Of a stretch of 64,000 nt of DNA, positions 8,828-18,143 are shown one piece after another. The stretch spans positions 1,154,604 through 1,218,603 of the forward strand of contig NZ_KI669454.1 in the NCBI RefSeq assembly GCF_000507845.1, written 5' to 3'. The notes under the pieces were generated by a model, which was not told where the DNA came from, made no database searches, and saw only the letters and a program-made list of their open reading frames with translations. Each line of letters opens with the position of its first letter. The first letter of the stretch is position 1. The stretch is from Helicobacter macacae MIT 99-5501. Lineage in GTDB: Bacteria > Campylobacterota > Campylobacteria > Campylobacterales > Helicobacteraceae. Both the position numbers and the translations under genes were made by a program.

Positions 8828-8860
8828 ATTATAACACAACTAAAACAAAAAAAAAAAAAA
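8828..8860 (-). promoter_or_regulatory. Promoter with T14 tract for the outer-membrane protein gene
   Basis: Reading the minus strand, a T14 tract (plus-strand A run 8847-8860) is followed after 13 bases by a perfect TATAAT (8833-8828). The tract therefore covers about -26 to -39, exactly where a -35 element would sit. In H. pylori, T tracts in this position at sabA and other adhesin promoters tune transcription by slipping. The leader to the ATG at 8699 is about 120 bases. The rest of the 8700-9175 gap holds the divergent pntA promoter and no gene. Confidence 0.7.
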
Positions 8861-9082
8861 TGGAAAAATATTTTGGGATTTTTTGTGTTTTGCGTTGTTT
8901 TATTGTGTCGTATTGTGAGTTTTTATGGTGTGCAATGCCAACTTTTGCCATAAATTCTAATATTTTGCCATAATCCCAAACTTTTGTCATATTTAGCATT
9001 AGTGAAATATCTCATACGCAAGCCATAGCCTCACTATAAAAATAATGCTAATTTGGGCATAACTAAATATTTAAAAAACTGC

Positions 9083-9088
9083 TATAAC
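9083..9088 (+). promoter_or_regulatory. Possible -10 box for pntAB
   Basis: TATAAC in CTGCTATAACATAG lies 88 bases before the pntA start. It is one base off consensus and is the best candidate in this spacer. Confidence 0.45.
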
Positions 9089-9175
9089 ATAGCGCATAGA
9101 CTTCAAATCCCACCGCGAAATCTCCAAACTACTCTAACTCCAAAAAGTGTGAAACATAAAACTTAAGGATAAAAA

Positions 9176-10954
9176 ATGCAACAAACACTTTTCACAGCTA
9201 CATCGCAATCCCAAATCGGTATCCCACAAATAGGCATTCCAAAAGAAAGCCAAAAAAACGAAGCACGGGTAAGTGCATCTCCTGCAAGTGTGAGTGCGCT
9301 GCAAAAGCTAGGATTTGCCGTAGTGGTAGCAAAAGGTGCTGGGGCAAAAGCTGGATTTAGTGATGAGGAGTATCAAAACAATGGCGCGACAATCGCCACC
9401 CAAAATCAAGCACTATCTAGCGACATAGTCCTGGTAGTAAATGCCCCAAACGATGAGGAAATCAAGCAACTAAAAAAAGGCGCGATTCTAATCGGGCTAC
9501 TTGGCATAGCGCATAATAAGCCACTTTTAGAATCCCTAAACGCGCAAGGCATAAATGCACTTAGTATGGACTGCGTCCCTAGAATCTCACGCGCTCAAAG
9601 TATGGACGCGCTTAGCTCTATGGCAAATATCGCAGGCTATCGCGCCATAATCGAATCTAGCTTTGCCTTTGGGAGGTTTTTTGGTGGTCAAATCACTGCT
9701 GCTGGCAAAATCCCCCCTGCAAAAGTCCTAGTCATCGGCGCGGGCGTAGCTGGACTAGCATCAATCGGCACGGCAAATAGCTTGGGTGCGGTTGTGAGGG
9801 CATTTGATACGCGTCCTGAAGTCAAAGAACAAGTGCAATCTATGGGTGCGGAATTTTTGGAAATAAACATAGAAGAGGAAGCAGGCGGTGGCGATGGCTA
9901 TGCAAAGGTAATGAGTGAGGCTTATATAAAAGCTGAAATGGAGCTTTTTGCCACCCAAGCAAAAGAAGTAGACATTATCATCACTACCGCGCTTATCCCG
10001 GGCAAGCCCGCTCCCAAACTCATCACCAAGCAAATGGTAGAATCTATGAGGCAGGGCAGTGTGATTGTGGATTTGGCAGCCCAAAACGGCGGTAACTGCG
10101 AGCTAACAAAAGCAAACGAACTAATAGTTAGCAAAAATGGCGTAAAAATCATCGGCTATACGGATTTGCCCTCACGCTTGCCTACGCAAAGCTCACAGCT
10201 ATATGCGACAAATGTGCTAAATCTGCTAAAGCTAATGTGTGAGAAAAGCCAAGCTATCCAAGAAAGTAAAGAAAGTAAAGAAGGCAAAGAAAGCAAGCTA
10301 GAAATTGATTTTGATGATGAGATTTTGCGCGGTGCGTGTGTTTGCAAAGACGGGCAAATCACTTTCCCACCACCACCTATAAAAGTCTCTGCTACAAAAA
10401 ATCCCGCAGATGATTTGGTAAAATCTAGCCAAAAAGATTCTACTAAAGAGGATTTGGCAAAAAAGGATAGCGCACAAAGTGGGGTGGATTCTAGCAAATC
10501 TTGCCCGCTAAGAAAGATTTGGCACAAATATTCTAGCTACGCGCCACTTGGGTTTGGGATTGTAGGGATTTTGGCGTTTTTTGGGATTTGTGCAAATGCG
10601 CCGAGTGAGTTTTTGTCGCACTTTATGGTGTTTGCACTTGCGTGTGTGGTGGGCTACTATGTCGTGTGGAATGTAAATCACGCACTTCACACCCCGCTAA
10701 TGAGCGTTACAAACGCCATTTCTGGCATCATCGTGGTGGGGGCATTGCTACAAATGGGCGAGGGAAGCCTAATTAGCGCGCTTGCTTTTGTGGGTGTGTT
10801 TATCGCTAGTATCAATATTTTTGGTGGATTTTTCGTTACGCAGCGAATGCTAAAAATGTTTCGCCTTGATAGAGATGATAAGCAAGAGGGCAAAACTACA
10901 AAATCTAGCAGTGCCAAAACTAGCAATGCTACTAAGTCTGGCAATGTGAAATAA
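9176..10954 (+). CDS. pntA: NAD(P) transhydrogenase subunit alpha PntA
   Basis: With PntB this inner-membrane enzyme uses the proton gradient to reduce NADP+ with NADH. The N-terminal NAD-binding domain starts with the family motif [17 protein letters not shown] (about 19-35) and has the dinucleotide loop [13 protein letters not shown] from residue 188. Three or four membrane helices occupy about 460-575. At 592 residues it is longer than the usual 510: a Lys/Ser/Asp-rich linker with [14 protein letters not shown] repeats (about 363-450) and a Ser/Lys/Thr-rich tail account for the excess. Start: ATG preceded by TTAAGGATAAAAA. pntB follows after nine bases, in one operon. Confidence 0.95.
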   Translation: MQQTLFTATSQSQIGIPQIGIPKESQKNEARVSASPASVSALQKLGFAVVVAKGAGAKAGFSDEEYQNNGATIATQNQALSSDIVLVVNAPNDEEIKQLKKGAILIGLLGIAHNKPLLESLNAQGINALSMDCVPRISRAQSMDALSSMANIAGYRAIIESSFAFGRFFGGQITAAGKIPPAKVLVIGAGVAGLASIGTANSLGAVVRAFDTRPEVKEQVQSMGAEFLEINIEEEAGGGDGYAKVMSEAYIKAEMELFATQAKEVDIIITTALIPGKPAPKLITKQMVESMRQGSVIVDLAAQNGGNCELTKANELIVSKNGVKIIGYTDLPSRLPTQSSQLYATNVLNLLKLMCEKSQAIQESKESKEGKESKLEIDFDDEILRGACVCKDGQITFPPPPIKVSATKNPADDLVKSSQKDSTKEDLAKKDSAQSGVDSSKSCPLRKIWHKYSSYAPLGFGIVGILAFFGICANAPSEFLSHFMVFALACVVGYYVVWNVNHALHTPLMSVTNAISGIIVVGALLQMGEGSLISALAFVGVFIASINIFGGFFVTQRMLKMFRLDRDDKQEGKTTKSSSAKTSNATKSGNVK

Positions 10955-10963
10955 GGAGGCAAA

Positions 10964-12487
10964 ATGTTTGATACTTTTTTTGACAATGCAAATCTAACAA
11001 ACGGTGCTTATATCATTGCTTCGATTTTGTTTATCCTCTCTCTTGCTGGACTATCTCAACACAAAAGCGCGAAAAGAGGCAATCTTTTTGGCATAGCAGG
11101 TATGGCTTTAGCCCTCTTAGCGACAATATTTAGTGGCGATATAGGCAATCTCGCCCTAATCATCGCAGCTATGCTACTAGGTGGTGGCATAGGAGTGATT
11201 TTAGCCCAAAAGGTAGAAATGACACAAATGCCCGAATTAGTAGCGATTTTGCATAGCTTTGTGGGGCTTTGTGCTGTGCTAGTGGGACTAAATAGCTTTA
11301 TAGGCGATTTACAAGATTCTAGCAGATTGGTTGAGCAGCTAGAATCTAGCGGGCTTGATTCTGGGCTAGAATTTGGACTAGGGCTTATGTTGCCATTTTT
11401 TGGTGCGGATTCTGCTGGACTTGATGAGATTGGCAATCCTGCAAGTGCAAATCCAATCCACCTAGTCGAAGTGTTTTTGGGTGTGTTTATCGGGGCGGTT
11501 ACTTTCACAGGCTCGCTTGTAGCGTTTGGCAAACTTCGTGGAATCCTATCTGGCGCACCGCTAAACTTGCCTTTTAAACATTATTGGAATCTAGCCGCGC
11601 TTGTTTTGTCATTTATCGCGCTTATCGTGTTTGTAGCTAGCGATGATATGCTTCCACAAATCATCGCTATAAGTGCTATGCTATTTATCGCGCTTGTCTT
11701 TGGCTGGCATTTAGTCGCTTCTATCGGTGGAGCAGATATGCCTGTGGCTGTGTCTATGCTAAACTCATACTCGGGCTGGGCTGCAGCTGCAGCGGGGTTT
11801 ATGCTAGGAAATGATTTGCTTATCGTTACAGGTGCGCTTGTGGGTAGCTCTGGGGCGATTCTCTCATACATTATGTGCAAGGCGATGAATCGCTCATTTA
11901 TTAGCGTGATTGCAGGGGGGTTTGGCACAGATGGAGGAAGTGCTAGCGCAGATGAGGGAGGAGAATACACACAAATAAGCCCCGAGCAAGTAGCCACACT
12001 GCTAGGAAACGCAAAATCTGTCATCATAACCCCGGGCTATGGACTAGCAGTCGCGCAAGCCCAATACCCTGTCTATGACTTGACAAAAAAGCTCCAAGAT
12101 AGAGGAGTGGAAGTGAGGTTTGGCATACACCCTGTGGCAGGGCGACTCCCGGGACATATGAATGTATTGCTAGCAGAAGCAAAAGTGCCTTATGACATCG
12201 TGCTAGAAATGGAGGAAATAAACGCAGATTTCCCAAGCACTGATGTCGTGCTAGTCATCGGTGCAAACGACACAGTAAACCCAAGCGCACTAGATGACCC
12301 AAATAGCCCCATAGCAGGTATGCCTGTGCTTGAGGTATGGAAAGCAAAAAGTGTGATAATGTTTAAACGCTCGATGAATACGGGCTATGCGGGCGTGCAA
12401 AATCCGCTATTTTTCAAAGAAAATACCAAAATGCTTTTTGGCGATGCTAAAAAGAGTGTGGAGGCGATTTTGGGTGCATTGCAATAA
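10964..12487 (+). CDS. pntB: NAD(P) transhydrogenase subunit beta PntB
   Basis: A 507-residue integral membrane subunit: an N-terminal set of about eight to nine helices, then the soluble NADP(H)-binding domain with [35 protein letters not shown] and [14 protein letters not shown], all diagnostic of transhydrogenase domain III. The family is usually about 460 residues; an Asp/Ser/Leu/Glu-rich loop (about 113-155, with [19 protein letters not shown]) is inserted between two helices. The start has GGAGG five bases upstream. It would supply NADPH together with PntA. Confidence 0.95.
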   Translation: MFDTFFDNANLTNGAYIIASILFILSLAGLSQHKSAKRGNLFGIAGMALALLATIFSGDIGNLALIIAAMLLGGGIGVILAQKVEMTQMPELVAILHSFVGLCAVLVGLNSFIGDLQDSSRLVEQLESSGLDSGLEFGLGLMLPFFGADSAGLDEIGNPASANPIHLVEVFLGVFIGAVTFTGSLVAFGKLRGILSGAPLNLPFKHYWNLAALVLSFIALIVFVASDDMLPQIIAISAMLFIALVFGWHLVASIGGADMPVAVSMLNSYSGWAAAAAGFMLGNDLLIVTGALVGSSGAILSYIMCKAMNRSFISVIAGGFGTDGGSASADEGGEYTQISPEQVATLLGNAKSVIITPGYGLAVAQAQYPVYDLTKKLQDRGVEVRFGIHPVAGRLPGHMNVLLAEAKVPYDIVLEMEEINADFPSTDVVLVIGANDTVNPSALDDPNSPIAGMPVLEVWKAKSVIMFKRSMNTGYAGVQNPLFFKENTKMLFGDAKKSVEAILGALQ

Positions 12488-12609
12488 TAAATCTGCAAAA
12501 GAGATTCTAGCTCAAATAAAGATTCTAGCCAAAGATAGATTTTTGTAAGGGTTTGCCAAATCAAATCCTAGAAATCAAACTACCAAAACTAAAGCATAAG
12601 GACAAAATA

Positions 12610-13671
12610 ATGACAGCACGACAAAGAATCTCAAAAATCCTAAGTCCCCTAAAATCCCACGACAAAAACGCTATCAAAATCTTAAACAGCATTTTTTTAG
12701 CATTTGGAATGTGTCTATCCGCCCTGCAAGCTAGCACACTAAAGTGTCAGCTAAAAGCCACTCAATATCCACAAAGCTACAAAATTTCCCAAAAAGAACA
12801 ACAAGCCCTAAGCCTAATCACCCAATCCATACAACAGCCAAATAGCACAGAAATCATCAAAAAACTTGCCACGCTAGATTCCACTCTTGGCAAACTCTAT
12901 ATCTTGCAACTTCACTCCTTGCTAAACCAAATCAATTCCATACAAGCCACAGATGATAGCGAGATAAAGTGTCAGGCTTGCGTTGACTTTGCCAAAAGTG
13001 CGTTGTCTTTTGCCTTTGGTAGCGAAAAAAATCAAAATCACATAAAGGAGCTTTTAGAGCTAGATTCTAGCGCAAGGGTGGGCGAAGAGCTACTTTGCGT
13101 AGGGCTAGCTAGCAAAGATGCAAAGGCGTTGGTAGAGTCTTATGCACACTTCGCACTTGCAGGGGTAAATACTCGCGCGATAAATGCACTGCTTAGTGCG
13201 GTAAAAATGGGCGATAAAGACGCGGCTAGGATTTTGGAGTTTTTGCTTGATAATGGTGTGTATTTGGCGCAAAATACCCAAACTAGCCAAACACTAAAAA
13301 AAGCGATAAGTAGCGGGAATCTAAATAGTATTTTTACAAATTCTAGCAAGGATTTTGTGGTGCGTGAGTTTAACGCATATAGCAATGTGCTAGAAAATCT
13401 TTTTTATCAGTCTTTGCTTAGCAGGGGAGTTATCATAGATGAGCTAGATACTCGCTATGCCAACTTAAGCGTAGCGTCAAAAGCTGATAGTGCTAGCATT
13501 TTAGCCAAAGAGCTAGATAGGGCAAAATCCCTAAAGCAAGCCGTGATAGTAAAAATGTCTACTAACGAAAAAAATGAGTTTAATGAGGCACTAAAGTTTA
13601 AGCAGCATTTGCACAATGTCGATGAAACGCCTTATACTAGCACTTATTTAATCAAGCAGAATAAAAAATAA
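12610..13671 (+). CDS. Secreted helical-repeat protein of unknown function
   Basis: A 353-residue protein that I do not recognise. A hydrophobic segment at about 30-45 (IFLAFGMCLSALQAS) after a basic start looks like a signal peptide, so a periplasmic site is likely. The rest is Leu/Ala/Lys-rich and helical with cysteines in pairs (KCQACVDFAKSALSFAFG) and Ala-Leu repeats (ALLSAVKMGDKDAARILEFLL) that recall Sel1/TPR helical hairpins, without a clean motif. The ATG at 12610 with AAGGACAAAATA is preferred over an upstream TTG at 12553. It may be cotranscribed with pntAB, 120 bases downstream. Confidence 0.7.
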   Translation: MTARQRISKILSPLKSHDKNAIKILNSIFLAFGMCLSALQASTLKCQLKATQYPQSYKISQKEQQALSLITQSIQQPNSTEIIKKLATLDSTLGKLYILQLHSLLNQINSIQATDDSEIKCQACVDFAKSALSFAFGSEKNQNHIKELLELDSSARVGEELLCVGLASKDAKALVESYAHFALAGVNTRAINALLSAVKMGDKDAARILEFLLDNGVYLAQNTQTSQTLKKAISSGNLNSIFTNSSKDFVVREFNAYSNVLENLFYQSLLSRGVIIDELDTRYANLSVASKADSASILAKELDRAKSLKQAVIVKMSTNEKNEFNEALKFKQHLHNVDETPYTSTYLIKQNKK

Positions 13672-13709
13672 AACAAATAGAATCTAAAATATAGTGGATT
13701 TTATAAGTG

Positions 13710-13736
13710 TTTTCTAGCTTAGGCAAAGCTAGAAAA
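13710..13736. terminator. Bidirectional terminator-like hairpin
   Basis: An exact 11-bp inverted repeat (TTTTCTAGCTT, five-base loop, AAGCTAGAAAA) sits between two convergent genes. Its stem begins and ends in T/A runs, so on either strand it gives a stem followed by a U-rich end. Confidence 0.65.
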
Positions 13737-13774
13737 TAGGGCTAGTGTAGGCTAGTGTTTTTTTGATATTTTTG

Positions 13775-14953
13775 CTATTTATGGGGCTTTTTCCATAGAT
13801 TCCAAAGAAATTTGATAACTATGCTAAAAACTATGCCCTCTATCATCGCTGCTATCAAAAACGCATAATACATATCTTTGCTTATGGCATTCCAATCATC
13901 TGCGATTTTGGCAGTAACGACAAGAAAAGTCAAAGGCATAGCGTGGCTTAGTGCAAAAAGTGTGGTGCTTTTGGCACTTTTGAAATACCGAAAAAACGCC
14001 ATATTTGCCGCTACAAGCCTTAAAACAAGCATAGCAACTGCAATATATACGCCCTCTAAAACATAGCTAGGATTTTGCAAAATCAGCTTCAAATCTAGCG
14101 TGCTTCCCACATAGACAAAAAATAGCGGGACAAAAAAACCAAACCCGATTTCATTTAGTTTGCCAACTAACTCGTGCTTATAAGAAAAAAATATCGCCAC
14201 AATCGTCCCTGCCAAAAACGCCCCTAGCACTGCTTCTAAGTCAAGAAACAGCACCAATGCCACAAACACAATAAAAAGCATAACCACAAATCTAATATCG
14301 CGATTGCTCAAATCATCATAAGGCATAAGAAAGAGTTTGAAGTTTGGAAACCACCAAAATAGCATTTTAAACACCCAAAAAATCCCAACTACTCCAAGCA
14401 TAAACACCAAAAGAACAGTTAGATTTTCATATAAACGCAACGAATTGCCATAATGATAAAATCCGCTGATAAGGGTTAGGATAGCGATACTTATGACTTC
14501 GCCTATCACGCCTACGGCTAAGGATATTTCTAGCCAAAGTTTGTCTTTGCCATAGTCTTTTATCAGCGTCATTATCATACCAAGACTCATCACAGGAAGT
14601 GCGGCGATAAAGACATTTGGTAGCTCCAATACAAGCACGATAATCGCTGTGAGTGCGTATAGCACGACAAAATACACCACCACGCTTTTTAGAAATCTTT
14701 TGCCAAGTCTGCTAAATCCGCGCAAATCCACCTCCATACCGCACAAAAACATCAAAAACAAAAATCCAACCTTTGCCATAAGCTCAAAGGCTTCACTATG
14801 GCTAAACACGCCAAAATACACACCAAAACAACCCAAAAACATTTCTACCACGACTATGGGGATACGCGTGAGATTGGCAAGTATTGGGGCGATGACTATG
14901 CAAATAGCAATGATAGAAAAAGCGATAAAAATATCTAGCAGAATGTTTTCCAT
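13775..14953 (-). CDS. Cation/proton antiporter, CPA2 (Na_H_Exchanger) family
   Basis: A 392-residue polytopic inner-membrane protein with about 12 predicted helices and almost no soluble part. The N-terminal ANLTRIPIVVVEMFLGCFGVYFG and GFLFLMFLCGMEVDLRGFSRL segments match the CPA2 pattern (helix, then LFxxGLExD-type motif). It lacks the C-terminal TrkA-N domain of KefB/KefC, so it is a membrane-core-only antiporter. Substrate (Na+ or K+) cannot be told. The start has AAGGA twelve bases upstream. It converges with the preceding gene across a hairpin. Confidence 0.82.
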   Translation of the reverse strand: MENILLDIFIAFSIIAICIVIAPILANLTRIPIVVVEMFLGCFGVYFGVFSHSEAFELMAKVGFLFLMFLCGMEVDLRGFSRLGKRFLKSVVVYFVVLYALTAIIVLVLELPNVFIAALPVMSLGMIMTLIKDYGKDKLWLEISLAVGVIGEVISIAILTLISGFYHYGNSLRLYENLTVLLVFMLGVVGIFWVFKMLFWWFPNFKLFLMPYDDLSNRDIRFVVMLFIVFVALVLFLDLEAVLGAFLAGTIVAIFFSYKHELVGKLNEIGFGFFVPLFFVYVGSTLDLKLILQNPSYVLEGVYIAVAMLVLRLVAANMAFFRYFKSAKSTTLFALSHAMPLTFLVVTAKIADDWNAISKDMYYAFLIAAMIEGIVFSIVIKFLWNLWKKPHK

Positions 14954-15503
14954 TTTTGGCTTTGATTCCTTGTGAAGTTTGTGAGTTTGGTAGATTTTGG
15001 CAACTTTTGTTGATAAGATTTTTAGAAGTTTTTGCTTCTAGCCTTTCTAAATCGGTAGTTTTTTGCTTTGATTTTAGCTTGATTTTGGCTTGGGATTGGC
15101 AAACGGCTATAAAAACAACGATAAAATCAAAAACACAAAAACACGATTGCATTTGTTTGGAATTTTAGTTTGATTGTATTTTTATACTTTCAAGCAAAAA
15201 ATCAAAATTTTATGAACCTTGTTTGTTTATTTTTCTTGTTAATTTTTGGCTAAATTTTATAAATCTCACTCAAAATAGCTATCAAAATGAGAATTTTTAA
15301 GAGATTTTAAAAAAATATTTTTATGAAAAATTTGGTATATAAATCTTACAAAACCATTATAAATAGGGAAATATGAGTTTTTTTACTTTCGCATTTTTTT
15401 GGTATTTTTAAGAATATTCGATAAACAATCTCATTTCTAATAAAACTTTAAGTTTTCTTGTATTATAATCCCACTCATATTTTTCACAATCAAAGGAGTA
15501 ACA
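14954..15503. promoter_or_regulatory. AT-rich spacer with hugZ promoter and Fur-like sites
   Basis: This 550-base divergent spacer has no convincing gene. For hugZ there is a perfect TATAAT at 15464-15469, 35 bases before the ATG. Two stretches resemble the Fur consensus: around 15283-15302 (AAATGAGAATTTTTA, about 11 of 15 positions) and around 15421-15437 (AATCTCATTTC on this strand). The match is partial, but iron control of haem oxygenase genes is well known. Confidence 0.4.
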
Positions 15504-16283
15504 ATGGATTTTGCAGAAGTCATAAAGGGATACATTTCCCATATGAATGACCACCACAGCAAAGAGCTAGAAGCATTGCTTAAAAAATTTGGCAATGTAG
15601 ATGAACCAAAAAATGTCCTCTTAGAAAGTATTGATTTAGAGGGGCTAGACATAGCTCATAGCGGGGGCAAACTTCGCGTAGAATTCCCTCAAAAAGCCAC
15701 GCAAGAAAATCTACGCGACACGATTATTGAGCTATGCAAGAGCATTGAGCAAAGCAAGGATTTGGGCAAAGTAGAAAGAGAGATAGTCGAGTTTGCCAAA
15801 AGTTTTGGTTCTGCTTGCCTTGCTACGCTTAGTCCAAAAGGCGAGGTGCTTTGCACTTACGCGCCTGTAATTCATCATAAAGAGAAATTTTTTATCTACA
15901 TTAGCGAGGTTGGAGAGCATTTTAGCTCTATCAAGTCTCACCCTGAAAATATTGAGCTAATGTTTTTAGAAGATGAGAGCAAGGCAAAATCTGTGATTTT
16001 GCGCAAAAGGCTTCGCTACCGCGTAGAGCCTAGATTTATACAGCGAGGTAGTGGGGAGTTTGATGAAGTCTATGATAGCTTCATAGAGCAAAGTGGTGGA
16101 GGTGGCGGAATCAAAACCATACGCGATTTTGCAGATTTCCACCTTATTGAGCTTAAGCCACAAGGCGGGCGATTTGTCAAAGGATTTGGAGAGGCATATC
16201 TCATAAAAGATGGCAAAGCTAGCCATATCACAGGCGGTGCTGGTGGTGGCTCTCCACACAAATTCCCACACAAAGGAGCATAG
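15504..16283 (+). CDS. hugZ: Haem oxygenase HugZ
   Basis: A 259-residue cytoplasmic protein of the split-barrel flavin-reductase fold, the HugZ/HutZ type of haem-degrading enzyme described in H. pylori (HP0318) and Campylobacter (ChuZ). It opens haem to release iron. The N-terminal MNDHHSKELEALL helix belongs to the family, as does the core FAKSFGSACLATLSPKGEVLCTYAPV. The His-rich C-terminal tail (GSPHKFPHKGA) corresponds to the loop that carries the haem-ligating His in HugZ. The start ATG has AAAGGAG six bases upstream. Likely iron-regulated; see the spacer entry. Confidence 0.93.
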   Translation: MDFAEVIKGYISHMNDHHSKELEALLKKFGNVDEPKNVLLESIDLEGLDIAHSGGKLRVEFPQKATQENLRDTIIELCKSIEQSKDLGKVEREIVEFAKSFGSACLATLSPKGEVLCTYAPVIHHKEKFFIYISEVGEHFSSIKSHPENIELMFLEDESKAKSVILRKRLRYRVEPRFIQRGSGEFDEVYDSFIEQSGGGGGIKTIRDFADFHLIELKPQGGRFVKGFGEAYLIKDGKASHITGGAGGGSPHKFPHKGA

Positions 16284-16661
16284 CACAAAAACCAACTAAA
16301 GGTGTAAGAGTAACTAAAGGCGTAATAGGGTAGGTTGAGCGGTGGGTCTCCTTTAGTTGTTGTGATTTGTTTAGGTAGCTTGTGAGATTTCGCGCAAGGT
16401 TTTTACAAAATCTTGTAGCCAAGTCTTGCAAGCAACGCCTAAATGGCATTATCTTCCTTTTCAACGAAATACCCCTTTTCTCTACTCTCTCCTTTGGGAA
16501 TTGGGGATTTCGTTTTTATCACTCTCTATTAGTATTTCTTTTTTTATTTCTGCTTATTTTTTCTTTTTAGTATATTTTGCTATAATTACGCAATCACGCA
16601 CGGCTTGACACGCGTTTTCGTGTTTTTATAATCCTCAACAAATCTCCACAAAGGCATACTA
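16284..16661. other. Spacer hugZ-serS: inverted repeat and serS promoter
   Basis: This 378-base gap holds no clear gene. CAACTAAAGG (16293-16302) is repeated once as TAACTAAAGG and matched in inverted form by CCTTTAGTTG (16350-16359), so a long-loop hairpin can form just after hugZ. A perfect TATAAT at 16581-16586 lies 76 bases before serS and is its likely -10 box. Confidence 0.45.
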
Positions 16662-18032
16662 ATGATAGATATAAAGCTACTTTTAAACGACTTTGACGCC
16701 ATAGCCCAAAAGCTATCCACTCGCAATCTACCAAAAGAACAACTAGAAAACCTATCAAACCTCGCCAAAAACTACAAATCACAAAAACAAGCCCTAGAAT
16801 CCCTGCAAGAATCACAAAACAAAGAATCCAAAAATTTTGGCACACTAATGGCGCAAAAGCGCGATAAAAACGACAGCGAAGTGCTAGCCCTAAAAGAAAA
16901 ACTAGAATCAAACAAATCCCAAATATCCAAAAACGAAGCACTTGTAAGAGAAGCAAAAGAACAGCTAGATTTTGTGCTAGCTCAAATCCCAAATATCCCT
17001 GATGAATCCACGCCCATAGGCACAGACGAGAATCAAAATGTCGAAATAGACCGTATCCTTACTCCAAAAGAGTTTAGCTTCACTCCAAAGGAGCATTGGG
17101 AGCTAGCCGAGTGGCACAACAAACAAAGCGACAGCAGGAGGAAATGGATAGATTTCGGCGCGGGTGTGAAGCTAGCAAAATCTCGCTTTAGTGTTTTGCG
17201 AGGGCAGGGGGCTAGATTGTCTCGCGCACTTATAAACTTTATGCTTGATATGAATGAAAAGGCTGGATTTGAAATCATCTCCACGCCTGTAATCGTAAAT
17301 GAGAAAATGCTCTTTGGCACGGGGCAGTTGCCAAAATTTGAAGAAGATATGTTTAAAATCGCCCAAGACAATCTAGAGCAAAGCGCAGAATCACACGAGC
17401 TAGACAATGAGGCACAATCTAGCGAGTCCAAAAGCGCACTCTATCTTATTTCTACTTCTGAAATCACTCTTACAAATCTCTACAACGACACAATCATAAA
17501 CGCAGATGATTTGCCTATTTGTTTGACGGCTCAAACCCCTTGCTTTCGCAAAGAAGCGGGAAGTGCGGGGCGAGATACGCGTGGCATCATTCGCCAACAC
17601 CAATTTGACAAAGTAGAGCTAGTAGCTATCACTCACCCAAGTCAAAGTCAAGCTATGCAGGCAAAAATGATAGAATGTGCTAGCTCGATTTTGCAAGCAC
17701 TAGAGCTACCTCATAGGCTTGTGCAGTTGTGTAGCGGGGATTTGGGATTTAGTGCTAGTAACACTGTGGATATAGAAGTGTGGTTTGCAGGGCAGGGGAA
17801 ATATCGAGAGATTAGCTCGGTGTCAAATACGCGTGATTTTCAAGCGCGTAGAGCAAAAATCCGCTACAAAGAAAATGGCAAAAACGCCCTTGTGCACACG
17901 CTAAATGGCTCTTCACTTGCAGTGGGGCGATGTCTAGCTGCGATAATGGAGTATTACCAAAAAGAAAATGGCGAGATAGAGATTCCCAAAGTTTTGATTC
18001 CATATATGGCACGAAATGTGCTAGATAACTAA
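16662..18032 (+). CDS. serS: Seryl-tRNA synthetase
   Basis: A 456-residue class II synthetase that charges tRNA-Ser (and tRNA-Sec precursors). The N-terminal 110 residues form the tRNA-binding coiled-coil arm. The catalytic part has [15 protein letters not shown], the serine-pocket TSEITLTN, motif 2 [20 protein letters not shown] and the motif 3 region [21 protein letters not shown] short acidic/Ser-rich insertion (about 233-262) is not in the E. coli enzyme. The serS-pflB-uvrD-flgA order is as I recall it in H. pylori. Confidence 0.97.
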   Translation: MIDIKLLLNDFDAIAQKLSTRNLPKEQLENLSNLAKNYKSQKQALESLQESQNKESKNFGTLMAQKRDKNDSEVLALKEKLESNKSQISKNEALVREAKEQLDFVLAQIPNIPDESTPIGTDENQNVEIDRILTPKEFSFTPKEHWELAEWHNKQSDSRRKWIDFGAGVKLAKSRFSVLRGQGARLSRALINFMLDMNEKAGFEIISTPVIVNEKMLFGTGQLPKFEEDMFKIAQDNLEQSAESHELDNEAQSSESKSALYLISTSEITLTNLYNDTIINADDLPICLTAQTPCFRKEAGSAGRDTRGIIRQHQFDKVELVAITHPSQSQAMQAKMIECASSILQALELPHRLVQLCSGDLGFSASNTVDIEVWFAGQGKYREISSVSNTRDFQARRAKIRYKENGKNALVHTLNGSSLAVGRCLAAIMEYYQKENGEIEIPKVLIPYMARNVLDN

Positions 18033-18143
18033 CTAATGGCGTGGTTTGTCGCCACCGTGAAATCTGCTAGCGCACAAGCAAAATAGCCTAATTTTGTAGC
18101 TACATATTTCGTAATTTTACACGAGAGAATGTGAAGGGGAAAA

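Noticed and set aside
8530..8973. Plus-strand open frame of 147 codons opposite the outer-membrane protein 5' end
   Set aside because: It runs through the opposing promoter and T14 tract and has a Leu/Phe/Cys-rich composition typical of antisense frames.
14802..15152. Minus-strand frame overlapping the antiporter start
   Set aside because: It overlaps the real gene in another frame and has no ribosome site or recognisable domain.
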